This document shows, in pieces, positions 17,680-23,907 of a stretch of 64,000 nt of DNA. How positions within the stretch are numbered: the first letter of the stretch is position 1; each line of letters starts with the position of its first letter. Location: IMG/VR virus record IMGVR_UViG_3300047498_000060, positions 62,001-126,000 of that record; one strand, 5' to 3'. The position numbers and the translations under genes are program-made. Below the pieces are notes generated by a model, which saw only the letters and a program-made list of their open reading frames with translations, did no database searches and was not told the DNA's origin. Source of the DNA: a virus.

Positions 17680-17831
17680 ATGCGCATGCGCGACGTGAAG
17701 GGCCGCGGTGCAGGCAAGTACGCTGGAATCTGTTCTCTCTGCTCTCGGGCTCACTGCGGGGGCCCCTCATACCCACACCGCAGTACTGCCCGTGCTGCAA
17801 ACAACCCCTACCTAGGAAGGATGAGTCATGA
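17680..17831 (+). CDS. Zinc-ribbon miniprotein split by a -1 frameshift
   Basis: ATG 17680 has GGGAGAG just upstream. The frame gives [16 protein letters not shown], then CSLC; it would run out of frame into the lipoprotein gene. A slip of -1 at G GGC CCC (17760-17766) joins it to a frame giving [15 protein letters not shown] and stopping at TGA 17831, which overlaps the next ATG as ATGA. The joined 50-residue product has CSLC and CPCC, a complete four-cysteine zinc ribbon. Either a programmed frameshift or a one-base difference would explain it. Confidence 0.5.
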
Positions 17832-18532
17832 CCACCATCAAAGCGGCACTGCTTCTTGTTGTAACAACGCTCGTCGCCTGCTCCGGTACGCCGGCAAGCA
17901 CGACAGAGCCGGACAGACTCAGCCCGTCAAACTGCACCATCCAATCCATCGACGCCGGCGTGAAGGGCGGATCCTCGAGCGGCAGCGCAGGGAAGATGGG
18001 TGCGATGGGCGCCGAAGGCCCCCAAGGTCCTTCCGGACCGGTCGGTCCCCAGGGTCCTGCTGGGCCCGCGGGTCCCGTTGGTGCAACGGGAGCTACTGGA
18101 CCTGCCGGAGCCATCGGGCCACAAGGCCCTGCCGGAGAGCAAGGTCCCGCCGGCCCTGCTGGTCCCCAGGGACCTCAAGGCCCCGCCGGCATGGGCGTAC
18201 AAGGTCCTGCGGGCCCCAAAGGAGCTGCTGGAACAGACGGTGTTCTGACCAGCCGCACTCAGCTCTACACTGTGAAGAGCTCGGCCGTGAACGTGGGGTA
18301 CAACCAGCTCATCGGACCCACGGCAGCGACAGCAAGCTGCCTAATGAACACAGACATCCTGCTCACGGGCTGGTGCGTTCCGGCCCTACTGCAGGGTTCG
18401 GGGCAGTACTGGTACGGAGTGGGCCTTGATGCGACCGGCAGCGCGATGGCCTGGGAGTGCAACGGAGTGAACAACGACAATCCATCAACGTTCAGCCTTC
18501 AGGCGTTCGCGACCTGCATCGCGGTGCCATGA
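17828..18532 (+). CDS. Collagen-like lipoprotein
   Basis: 234 residues. The signal peptide ends in lipobox LVAC (Cys about 18), so lipidation and anchoring in a host membrane are expected. Residues about 60-135 are Gly-X-Y repeats rich in Pro ([13 protein letters not shown]). The C-terminal 90 residues form a separate Trp/Cys-containing domain ([14 protein letters not shown]). In phages, collagen-like repeats are usually in tail fibres; with a lipobox this looks rather like a cell-surface protein made in the infected host. Coupled to neighbours by ATGA on both sides. Confidence 0.85.
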   Translation: MTTIKAALLLVVTTLVACSGTPASTTEPDRLSPSNCTIQSIDAGVKGGSSSGSAGKMGAMGAEGPQGPSGPVGPQGPAGPAGPVGATGATGPAGAIGPQGPAGEQGPAGPAGPQGPQGPAGMGVQGPAGPKGAAGTDGVLTSRTQLYTVKSSAVNVGYNQLIGPTAATASCLMNTDILLTGWCVPALLQGSGQYWYGVGLDATGSAMAWECNGVNNDNPSTFSLQAFATCIAVP

Positions 18533-18795
18533 TGGTGCGGTCACTTCAGGAGTGCCTCCAACTTCTTGCCGCCGCCGCAGAGGGTTGCGGCAGGGAGAAG
18601 GAGGCGCGCTGGATACGCGAAGCCGATCCAGGTCGGCAGCACCTACTCGTGGACTTGCTGACTCGCATCGAAAGAACACCGGGACTCGAGCCTGAGCTCT
18701 GGAATCCCGTAGTGTTGTTCAAGGCGTGCCTTGGAGGCCGCCAAAAAGAAGAGGAGTTCGTACGCGCTTGCTTACGTGCACAGGGACTGGTCTAG
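18529..18795 (+). CDS. Small hypothetical protein, 88 aa
   Basis: ATG 18529 overlaps the lipoprotein stop. The product is helical ([15 protein letters not shown], then [24 protein letters not shown]). Its TAG stop shares the CTAG palindrome with the stop of the facing gene 18792-19289. No family recognised. Confidence 0.65.
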   Translation: MMVRSLQECLQLLAAAAEGCGREKEARWIREADPGRQHLLVDLLTRIERTPGLEPELWNPVVLFKACLGGRQKEEEFVRACLRAQGLV

Positions 18796-19289
18796 GCTGC
18801 CTTGCTCTTCTGCAGCTGCCCCACCGCTCTGTACCCCGCTGGTCGTAATGACGCGCCTAGGTCATCGTTTCGCCAAGAGCCCACCGCCGAATGGAGAGTC
18901 CTCCAGATCTCTCCGCGGCGTGGGCCCTTGGCAGTCTCGAGCTCATTCACTAGCTCTCGGGCGTCCTCTGCCGTGCCCACGTTCTTCTTTCCCCAGGGGG
19001 TGAGGTTGAACGGAGCCCATCCCTTGGCCGTGTCCATCTTCCCGTAAGCCACCACAGCCTCACCGCCACGACGTCGCTGCGACTCGCGCGCGAAGTTCTC
19101 GATGCCAGGGACTTTGGCTCGCGCCTTCATCGCCGTGTAGACAGCCCGCGCGTTAGGGTCGCTGGCTAGGTTTGGCGCACCCACAGCAGGTGCCAGCTCT
19201 TTCCAGCGACCCGAGGTGCCATGAATGAACGGCACCTTGATCGCGATCTTCTCGAGCTCATCGCAGCAAGCTGCCCAGGACGGTGGCAT
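18792..19289 (-). CDS. Leader-bearing protein, 165 aa
   Basis: Opens MPPSWAACCDELEKIA, the leader repeat found on the leftward operon, here on an isolated gene. The body is a compact basic domain with several Trp (GRWKELAP, GWAPFNLTPWG, VGSWRND). No catalytic motif recognised. The leader on a stand-alone gene shows the element travels with unrelated bodies. Confidence 0.72.
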   Translation of the reverse strand: MPPSWAACCDELEKIAIKVPFIHGTSGRWKELAPAVGAPNLASDPNARAVYTAMKARAKVPGIENFARESQRRRGGEAVVAYGKMDTAKGWAPFNLTPWGKKNVGTAEDARELVNELETAKGPRRGEIWRTLHSAVGSWRNDDLGASLRPAGYRAVGQLQKSKAA

Positions 19290-19322
19290 GTTCCCAAGTG
19301 TACCATTTTCGCTGTCAGAGTC

Positions 19323-19361
19323 GCAAGTTTGGGGCGTCTTCGGAGATAAGAGTCATGGAGG
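19323..19361 (+). promoter_or_regulatory. Two-box promoter copy (GCAAG ... GGAGATAAGAG)
   Basis: GCAAG at 19323, then ATAAG at 19346, 23 bases apart. It precedes the gene at 19371. The 45 bases around ATAAGAGTCATGGAGG to the start codon resemble the leader before 20300. Confidence 0.65.
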
Positions 19362-19370
19362 TACATTCAC

Positions 19371-19781
19371 ATGCCTACGCACACCGACAACGATTCACAG
19401 CTCACCCGTCTCCAGGCACTGAAGAACGAAGTCGCGGCAATGACGCCTGCGCAGAAGAACTTCATCAACGGCGAGCTCCCGGAGGCAGCGCTGCTCTTCG
19501 GCGAGAAGTCTGCGACCAAGTTCGAGCTCCGGGAACAGGAGCGACGCCTCGACGCTTTCAAGTCTCACGTCGAGTCCCGCATCAGCGAGACCAGACACAA
19601 GGTCGACATGCAGACCCTCGACCTCAGCTCTCAAGCCCGTAGCATCGACGCGCTCAGTGCCCGTGTCAGGCAGCTTGAAAGTGTCGCCCCTGTCAAAGAG
19701 ATCCTGGTGATCGGCTTGGCAGGGGTGTTCTTCGTGTCTCTCATCGCGGCTGTGGCAAACGCCGCTGCCGACCCGGTCTGA
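19371..19781 (+). CDS. Coiled-coil protein with C-terminal membrane anchor
   Basis: 136 residues from ATG 19371 after GGAGG. Residues about 45-108 are a charged helix with heptads (LSSQARSIDALSARVRQLE). Residues about 113-130 are hydrophobic (ILVIGLAGVFFVSLIAAV), giving a tail-anchored topology. It is bracketed by a promoter copy and a terminator, a one-gene unit. Such small membrane proteins in early phage regions often act on the host envelope or superinfection; that is inference. Confidence 0.75.
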   Translation: MPTHTDNDSQLTRLQALKNEVAAMTPAQKNFINGELPEAALLFGEKSATKFELREQERRLDAFKSHVESRISETRHKVDMQTLDLSSQARSIDALSARVRQLESVAPVKEILVIGLAGVFFVSLIAAVANAAADPV

Positions 19782-19786
19782 CACGA

Positions 19787-19830
19787 GCAGAAGGAGCTAC
19801 CCACAAGGGGTGGTCTCCTTCTGCTTAGCC
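19787..19830 (+). terminator. Terminator hairpin with TTAGC tail
   Basis: GCAGAAGGAG pairs with CTCCTTCTGC (10 bp), followed at once by TTAGCC. Directly after the stop at 19781. Confidence 0.65.
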
Positions 19831-19839
19831 CTCAGACCC

Positions 19840-19878
19840 TCAATTTCTGCCTCTATTCGGAGATAAGGAGAGTGGAGG
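19840..19878 (+). promoter_or_regulatory. Two-box promoter copy (TCAAT ... GGAGATAAGG)
   Basis: TCAAT at 19840 and ATAAG at 19863, 23 bases apart; upstream of ATG 19887. Confidence 0.65.
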
Positions 19879-19886
19879 AAACCAAC

Positions 19887-20102
19887 ATGTTCATCATCGT
19901 ACCGCTCATCGTGGGGGCCTACACCCTCACTGTTTCGGCAAAGGCCGCCACGTCCGAGGCGGTCAAGAGGATGCTTCCCCGACCCATCATGATCATCGCG
20001 GTCGTTGACCCTTCTGATGGCGAGGTGCTGATGCGACAGCCCGTGAAAATGGGAACGCAGGACGTCGCTGATCTCGGAGCCTGCCTGCAGGGGATGTCAT
20101 GA
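19887..20102 (+). CDS. Small membrane-anchored protein, 71 aa
   Basis: ATG 19887 follows GGAGG by eight bases. The N-terminus MFIIVPLIVGAYTLTVSA is a signal anchor or transmembrane helix; a second moderately hydrophobic stretch (PIMIIAVV) lies at 33-40. Its stop overlaps the next ATG (ATGA). Function unknown. Confidence 0.72.
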   Translation: MFIIVPLIVGAYTLTVSAKAATSEAVKRMLPRPIMIIAVVDPSDGEVLMRQPVKMGTQDVADLGACLQGMS

Positions 20103-20614
20103 GGAAGGAAACATTACAGCAGCAGCTGGCCAAGCAAGTCGGCTTCATCGACAGAAGCAAGCAACCCGTCACGGCGGACGCTCCCATCCAAGGTGCCGTG
20201 CATCTGCTGCCCGAGATTGAGCAAATCCCTACTGATTCCCGGGATAAGAGTCATGAAGGTAACAACACCACTCACCAACCCAAGCTGGAGGACATTCACA
20301 TGACTACGCACAGCACCGAGACCGCCACGAGCAAGCGCATCAATGACGAGCGCATCGCCCAGCTCGACACCGAGCGCGCCGAGCTCAGGAACCTGACCGG
20401 GTTCACCCCCGAGCAGATCGTCTTCATCAAGGATGCAGTAGGGTCTACCGCAGACAGCATGCACAAGCTGACCGCAGCACTCACGGCGAAGAAGAGCTAC
20501 ACCGACCACGCCGTCGAGGTCGGCAAGGTCGCCGGCGGTGTCGCGCTGGGCCTCGGTCTGGCGTTCGGCGTCAAGGCCGGCGTGGACTATTTGTTCTTCA
20601 AGCCGGTCGGCTGA
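20099..20614 (+). CDS. Membrane-anchored protein with internal in-frame start at 20300
   Basis: The long frame (171 aa) is coupled to the gene before. An internal two-box promoter (20221-20259), a GGAGG and an ATG at 20300 lie in the same frame and would make a 104-residue short form starting MTTHSTETATSKRI. The C-terminus VAGGVALGLGLAFGVKAG is a likely membrane helix; the middle is charged helix. The leader before 20300 resembles that before 19371. Both forms may be made; the short form alone is the safer call. Confidence 0.65.
   Translation: MRKETLQQQLAKQVGFIDRSKQPVTADAPIQGAVHLLPEIEQIPTDSRDKSHEGNNTTHQPKLEDIHMTTHSTETATSKRINDERIAQLDTERAELRNLTGFTPEQIVFIKDAVGSTADSMHKLTAALTAKKSYTDHAVEVGKVAGGVALGLGLAFGVKAGVDYLFFKPVG
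20221..20259 (+). promoter_or_regulatory. Two-box promoter copy inside the 20099-20614 frame
   Basis: GCAAA at 20221 and ATAAG at 20244, 23 bases apart, with GGG before ATAAG. It serves the internal start at 20300. Confidence 0.6.
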
Positions 20615-20625
20615 CGAACGGAAGG

Positions 20626-20663
20626 AGCGCCACCCCGTGAGGGCTGGCGCTTTCTTCTTAGCC
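20626..20663 (+). terminator. Rho-independent terminator with TTAGC tail
   Basis: AGCGCCA and TGGCGCT close a longer stem with CCCC-GTGA-GGGC inside, followed by TTCTTCTTAGCCC. Ends the 20099-20614 unit. Confidence 0.75.
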
Positions 20664-20670
20664 CTAGCGC

Positions 20671-20709
20671 GCAAAGTCCTGCAGGAATGGGGGACAAGAA
20701 GTATGGAGC
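20671..20709 (+). promoter_or_regulatory. Two-box promoter copy (GCAAA ... GGGGGACAAGAAG)
   Basis: GCAAA at 20671 and ACAAG at 20694, 23 bases apart. The only thing before the next terminator is about 80 bases without a credible gene. Confidence 0.6.
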
Positions 20710-20790
20710 CCTGCTTCTCCCTCCAGCGGCAGTGAGCTCGGCGGCGTATACCCCCAGGTGCATGGGGGTATGCGCCGCTTCTCTTAGCTC
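20707..20790 (+). ncRNA. Candidate small RNA
   Basis: A two-box promoter ends at 20709 and a strong terminator starts at 20741. The stretch between them can encode only a ten-residue peptide (ATG 20703). The predicted transcript is roughly 80 bases, half of it the terminator stem. Ends are estimates from the motif positions. Confidence 0.4.
20741..20788 (+). terminator. Terminator hairpin with TTAGC tail
   Basis: GCGGCGTATACCCCC pairs with GGGGGTATGCGCCGC (one mismatch), then TTCTCTTAGC. The interval 20789-20902 after it is a leader of unknown promoter with an AT-richer patch near 20845. Confidence 0.75.
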
Positions 20791-20902
20791 TTGTGGCGGT
20801 CCTGCTTCTTTCGTCGTTCAGTTGTAGCAAGAAGACACGCATAAAAAGAGTTGCTTCCTTGGCAGTACACGGTAGTGTTTCAACAGAAAGGAGGACTACC
20901 CC

Positions 20903-21184
20903 ATGGATCTCGAACCCACTCTGTTTCCCAGCCCGATGTACGAGACCGCGAACGAGGCGGTTCTCCACTGTCTCGATCACTTGCAGAAGAACGGCTATGC
21001 CGCCTCAACTGCGAGCCTCAACGGGCTCCCTCCGGTGAACGAAGCGGTGGTAGGTCGTGTTGTGTTCCAGCAACTCACGGCGCTGCGTCCGCACGTTACG
21101 ACTACCTCGAAGCGTTACATCGACATCGCCCTCGACGCGCTCGGCCGCGCCCTGGAAATGCCGCAAACACGCGCCGTAGCCTGA
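20903..21184 (+). CDS. Small hypothetical protein, 93 aa
   Basis: AGGAGG stands before ATG 20903. The protein is mainly helical (AVLHCLDHLQKNGYAAST, YIDIALDALGRALEM) with no membrane segment. It stands between the candidate small RNA and the 21259 gene as a single accessory gene. Not recognised. Confidence 0.7.
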   Translation: MDLEPTLFPSPMYETANEAVLHCLDHLQKNGYAASTASLNGLPPVNEAVVGRVVFQQLTALRPHVTTTSKRYIDIALDALGRALEMPQTRAVA

Positions 21185-21187
21185 CCT

Positions 21188-21226
21188 GCAAAGCGTCCTC
21201 CAGATCGGGAACAAGAGCTGTGGAGC
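21188..21226 (+). promoter_or_regulatory. Two-box promoter copy (GCAAA ... CGGGAACAAGAG)
   Basis: GCAAA at 21188 and ACAAG at 21211, 23 bases apart; upstream of ATG 21259. Confidence 0.65.
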
Positions 21227-21258
21227 GTTGACTCAACAGCGCTCTGGTCTGGAGGACC

Positions 21259-22023
21259 ATGCACCTTTTCACTGTCACAGAGAACGTAGTATCTGGCTTC
21301 CGTCTTCGTCAGGGTCGGGAGGTCGACCCTGCGACCAACACAACGAGCGGCCCTGTGCTGGCACACATCAGCCAGCCGCTCTACTCCGCGGTCATCATCA
21401 CGCTCGAGTACGAGATGGCCGTTTGCCTTGGCGCCATGGGGCTCTGGGACAACCCAGAGCGCGAACCTGTGCTGCTGACCGCCGACGTCCAGTTCGCGGA
21501 CGCACGCGGCCTGACCAGCATTGATCTAGGCGTCACGGGTGAGTCCCCCTACGCCGACGAGGGCTGCACCGAGCCCCGCGCAGAGCAGGCGCTGGTACGT
21601 GTTCAAACAGCGGCAGGCGAAGGCGGACGTGTCGCCATCCTGCCTCGCCCGCGTACTAACTACGCAGAGGGCGACGTCAACCGGAAGTACGAGGAGTTCC
21701 CCCCGAACGGTGTTCAGTTCCTGGGGAGCGCAGAGGACGCAGCAGCAGCTCATCACGGACTGCACCACGAGATGGACATGCTGCTGCTGCTCGACTCTGG
21801 GGGACAGTTCTACATCGAACGCACCGGTGACCTCGATGGTGCGCCCGCCGTCTTCGTTGTTACGTGGGTGTGGAGGCCCAAGGACAAGGAGGGCAGCCTC
21901 ATCATGACCCCGAAGCGACGTCAGCCACGTCCAGAGACCTGGGGTTCGGTCGTAGAGTACACCGCGAAGGCAGAAGCTCAGCGCGCAAAGGCATGGCGCG
22001 AGACTGCTGCGGCGTACAGCTGA
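21259..22023 (+). CDS. Hypothetical protein, 254 aa
   Basis: CTGGAGG is close to ATG 21259. The sequence looks like a soluble alpha/beta protein (FTVTENVVSGFRLRQGREV, LYSAVIITLEYEMAV). An acidic/aromatic block LLLLDSGGQFYIERTGDLDG lies near the C-terminus. No motif of a known family identified. One-gene unit between a promoter copy and a TTAGC terminator. Confidence 0.7.
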   Translation: MHLFTVTENVVSGFRLRQGREVDPATNTTSGPVLAHISQPLYSAVIITLEYEMAVCLGAMGLWDNPEREPVLLTADVQFADARGLTSIDLGVTGESPYADEGCTEPRAEQALVRVQTAAGEGGRVAILPRPRTNYAEGDVNRKYEEFPPNGVQFLGSAEDAAAAHHGLHHEMDMLLLLDSGGQFYIERTGDLDGAPAVFVVTWVWRPKDKEGSLIMTPKRRQPRPETWGSVVEYTAKAEAQRAKAWRETAAAYS

Positions 22024-22029
22024 GCGGAG

Positions 22030-22060
22030 CGGCGCCCCACCGGGCGCCGTTTCTTAGCCC
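22030..22060 (+). terminator. Terminator hairpin with TTAGC tail
   Basis: CGGCGCCC-CACC-GGGCGCCG followed by TTTCTTAGCCC. The TTA in the tail is also the stop (TAA) of the facing gene 22054-22425. Confidence 0.8.
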
Positions 22061-22425
22061 TTCGCGTGTACCGGATGCCCGTTGACGGAGGGCTTCTTGT
22101 CCGCCGGCTTATCGACCTTCTTCGCCTCGGCCTTGGGCTTCGCGCTCTGCTTGCGGTCCGGGGAGAGTCCCTCGATCTTCTTGCCGACCTGCATGAGGAG
22201 CGCCTTCACGGCGCGGGCACAGGGACTGCAGAGGTCGTCGAAGATGGTCTCCGTCTTCACCCCGTCGAGCACGAGCCGTCCCACGAATGCAGGGCTACCT
22301 GCCAGGGAGACCGAAGCCCGGGACTCCTGGGAAGACGGGGGTGCCGGCGGGGGTGGTTGGGGTTCGGAAACCGTCTCCACTCGAGCGCACCGGCTGCACT
22401 GGATCTCTACGACTGTCTTGCGCAT
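22054..22425 (-). CDS. Zinc-ribbon-like protein, 123 aa
   Basis: CSRC near residue 10 and CSPC near 67 make a two-knuckle zinc site around a Pro-rich insert (PQPPPPAPPSSQE) and a beta segment. The C-terminus is Lys/Ala-rich (KPKAEAKKVDKPADKK), suggesting nucleic-acid contact. It overlaps the upstream gene by 131 bases in another frame. Confidence 0.65.
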   Translation of the reverse strand: MRKTVVEIQCSRCARVETVSEPQPPPPAPPSSQESRASVSLAGSPAFVGRLVLDGVKTETIFDDLCSPCARAVKALLMQVGKKIEGLSPDRKQSAKPKAEAKKVDKPADKKPSVNGHPVHAKG

Positions 22426-22624
22426 CGCCTTCTACCTTCTCTTCCAAGCGCGGCATCTTAGAGCGCTCCTGGACGTTGATGAGGAACCAACAGAACGTCT
22501 TCACGATGGCGATCTCGGCTCCGACAAGGGGCTCGTTGCCCTTGCCGTCCGAAACCGGCGTGGTCTGGAACCACTCATCGAACTCCTTGAGGATCGCGTT
22601 GACCCGTTGCTCGGTGGTCTTCAT
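22295..22624 (-). CDS. Hypothetical protein, 109 aa, long overlap with next gene
   Basis: Starts ATG 22624 with a weak ribosome site. The first 65 residues look real (RVNAILKEFDEWFQTTP, AIVKTFCWFLINVQE); the remaining third runs through the start of the 22054-22425 gene in another frame and is Pro/Gly/Arg-biased, as expected of shadow sequence. Divergent from the 22687 gene. Confidence 0.55.
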   Translation of the reverse strand: MKTTEQRVNAILKEFDEWFQTTPVSDGKGNEPLVGAEIAIVKTFCWFLINVQERSKMPRLEEKVEGDAQDSRRDPVQPVRSSGDGFRTPTTPAGTPVFPGVPGFGLPGR

Positions 22625-22640
22625 GAGTTCCCACAGTACA

Positions 22641-22679
22641 TCAACTTCTTGAACGTTTCAGAGAAAAGGAGGATGGAGG
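22641..22679 (+). promoter_or_regulatory. Two-box promoter copy (TCAAC ... CAGAGAAAAGG)
   Basis: TCAAC at 22641 and AAAAG at 22664, 23 bases apart. The following GGAGGATGGAGG is like that after the 19857 copy. Confidence 0.55.
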
Positions 22680-22686
22680 ATTCCCC

Positions 22687-22968
22687 ATGCACCACACCTA
22701 TTTCGCGTTCACGCAGCCGTTCAACGTCGTCTATCCGATGGAGCTCCTTGAAGACTTCGCGGAGGAAGACCAGAAACAGTATGAGATAAACCAAGTACGC
22801 CTACGAGAAGATTTCCAGGAGATGAGCCGGGCAGAGCTGAACGAGCTCATCCGCGAACAGAATGAGCTGGCGATGTTGATCTTTCGGAGAAGAGAAGCGC
22901 GGAAGAATACACTCCTCTCGAACGCCATCTGCTGGACGACCACAGACTTCTGGCCGCGAGGCAACTGA
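22687..22968 (+). CDS. Small helical hypothetical protein, 93 aa
   Basis: GGATGGAGG stands before ATG 22687. The middle is a long charged helix (MSRAELNELIREQNELAML) with basic RRREARK. It lies between a promoter copy and the terminator at 22978. Not recognised. Confidence 0.7.
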   Translation: MHHTYFAFTQPFNVVYPMELLEDFAEEDQKQYEINQVRLREDFQEMSRAELNELIREQNELAMLIFRRREARKNTLLSNAICWTTTDFWPRGN

Positions 22969-22977
22969 AACGGAGAT

Positions 22978-23010
22978 AGTGCAGGTTGTTCACCTGCGCT
23001 ATTCTTTAGC
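22978..23010 (+). terminator. Terminator hairpin with TTAGC tail
   Basis: AGTGCAGGT and ACCTGCGCT form nine pairs around TGTTC, then ATTCTTTAGC. It stands directly before the GNAT gene. Confidence 0.7.
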
Positions 23011-23017
23011 TATCGCC

Positions 23018-23416
23018 ATGATACGTCTCGTCGACCTCATCCATGACGCGCCTAGGCTCGCAGAGCTCGAGGCCCTTCTATTCGAGAACGCGATGGCCCC
23101 GAGCATGCTCGACCGTGAGCTCTCGTACGGACCCTGCTTCGTCATCGGGAGTCCAGTGGTGGCGTACGCCCTGGTGCGGGAGCAGCCCGAGGTGGTTGAC
23201 CTCTTGCGCCTCGGCGTTCTTCCCTCCGCGCAGGGCCAGGGGCACGGCAGGAAGCTCCTCGAGCATGTCATTGGGCTCGACAAGGACACCATGCTGACGG
23301 TCCTCAAGGAGAACACGCGCGCCTTGCGCCTCTACAAGAACGCGGGCTTCAGCATCGTCGGCGAGCTCCGCGTGGACGGAGCCCTGGCCTGGGTGATGCT
23401 ACGGAGGAAGTGCTGA
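23018..23416 (+). CDS. GNAT-family N-acetyltransferase
   Basis: 132 residues from ATG 23018; a GTG at 22979 lies inside the terminator hairpin and is unlikely. Acetyl-CoA motif A is clear: LLRLGVLPSAQGQGHGRKLL at about 62-81 with the Q-x-x-G-x-G/A pattern, followed by ENTRALRLYKNAGFSIVGEL, the usual motif B. The family transfers acetyl groups to amines or protein N-termini; RimI-like relatives are nearest in style. No good ribosome site; translation may depend on read-through. The target is unknown. It ends next to the tRNA-like genes. Confidence 0.85.
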   Translation: MIRLVDLIHDAPRLAELEALLFENAMAPSMLDRELSYGPCFVIGSPVVAYALVREQPEVVDLLRLGVLPSAQGQGHGRKLLEHVIGLDKDTMLTVLKENTRALRLYKNAGFSIVGELRVDGALAWVMLRRKC

Positions 23417-23490
23417 GCGCTCCGTGGGACTCGAACCCACGACACCCGAGCTATGCGGACTCGGTGCTCTGCCAACTGAGCTAGGAGCGC
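23417..23490 (-). tRNA. tRNA-like gene, possible tRNA-Cys (GCA), abnormal anticodon arm
   Basis: Acceptor GCGCTCC/GGAGCGC (7 bp), D arm GCTC-AGTTGGCA-GAGC, and T arm GTGGG-TTCGAGT-CCCAC are canonical. The anticodon arm is 19 bases: a six-pair stem CCGAGT/GCTCGG with loop CCGCATA. Read this way the anticodon is GCA, but position 33 is C instead of the near-invariant U and position 37 is U. CCA is not encoded. It may be functional with odd geometry, or not decode at all. Confidence 0.6.
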
Positions 23491-23523
23491 TTGGCGGGTC
23501 CACCGCTAGCAGATGGACCCAGT

Positions 23524-23598
23524 GCTCCCTGATGGACTCGAACCACCGGCCCATCACACCTCTCGGTGTGATTGCTCTGCCAACTGAGCTAAGGGAGC
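23524..23598 (-). tRNA. tRNA-like gene with no anticodon loop
   Basis: Acceptor GCTCCCT/AGGGAGC, D arm GCTC-AGTTGGCA-GAGC, and T arm GGTGG-TTCGAGT-CCATC are intact. In place of the 17-base anticodon arm is ATCACACC-GAGA-GGTGTGAT, an eight-pair stem with a GNRA tetraloop. There is no seven-base loop and no U33, so it cannot decode. It shares the D-arm sequence with its neighbour, suggesting a common origin. Confidence 0.6.
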
Positions 23599-23616
23599 TG
23601 GACACTCGACTACACG

Positions 23617-23907
23617 TCACCGGAGCAAGGGCAGCGAGCTAAGGTGCCGCCGCAGATCCTCCTTCCTGCCAGGAACGACACCGATGGCCATCGTCTGGTG
23701 GGCGTGCGCGCCCTCGGTCTCCACGATGACGCGGCAAGCGATGCCGGCCTTGCGGAGCCGGTCGGCCACAGCGCAGAGCGCGGGCTCGTTGGGAACCATG
23801 CAGACCACCGCGTAGGTTCCCGGGGACAGATTCCCTGGGCTCGACTCACCGCCCGCGTGAAGCAGGTTGGCAGCGAGGACGCCTAGTGGAAGATCACGCC
23901 GGACGAT
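23617..23907 (-). CDS. Peptidyl-tRNA hydrolase 2 (PTH2) family, start codon unclear
   Basis: The frame reads YAIVRRDLPLG, AANLLHAGGES, TYAVVCMVPNE, then RLRKAGIACRVIVE and QTMAIGVVPG, ending in HLSSLPLLR: the ordered blocks of PTH2, which frees tRNA from stalled peptidyl-tRNA. The first ATG/GTG in frame (GTG 23808) would cut off the N-terminal catalytic segment. The full domain begins near 23919, and no ATG, GTG or TTG lies before it until an in-frame stop near 23970. I place the start provisionally at ATC 23907. A non-standard start or a small frameshift is possible. It adjoins two tRNA-like genes. Confidence 0.65.
   Translation of the reverse strand: MVRRDLPLGVLAANLLHAGGESSPGNLSPGTYAVVCMVPNEPALCAVADRLRKAGIACRVIVETEGAHAHQTMAIGVVPGRKEDLRRHLSSLPLLR

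Noticed and set aside
18000-18250. Gly-Pro repeats as a possible CRISPR or DNA repeat array
   Set aside because: The periodicity is the codon pattern of collagen repeats; there are no constant repeats with unique spacers.
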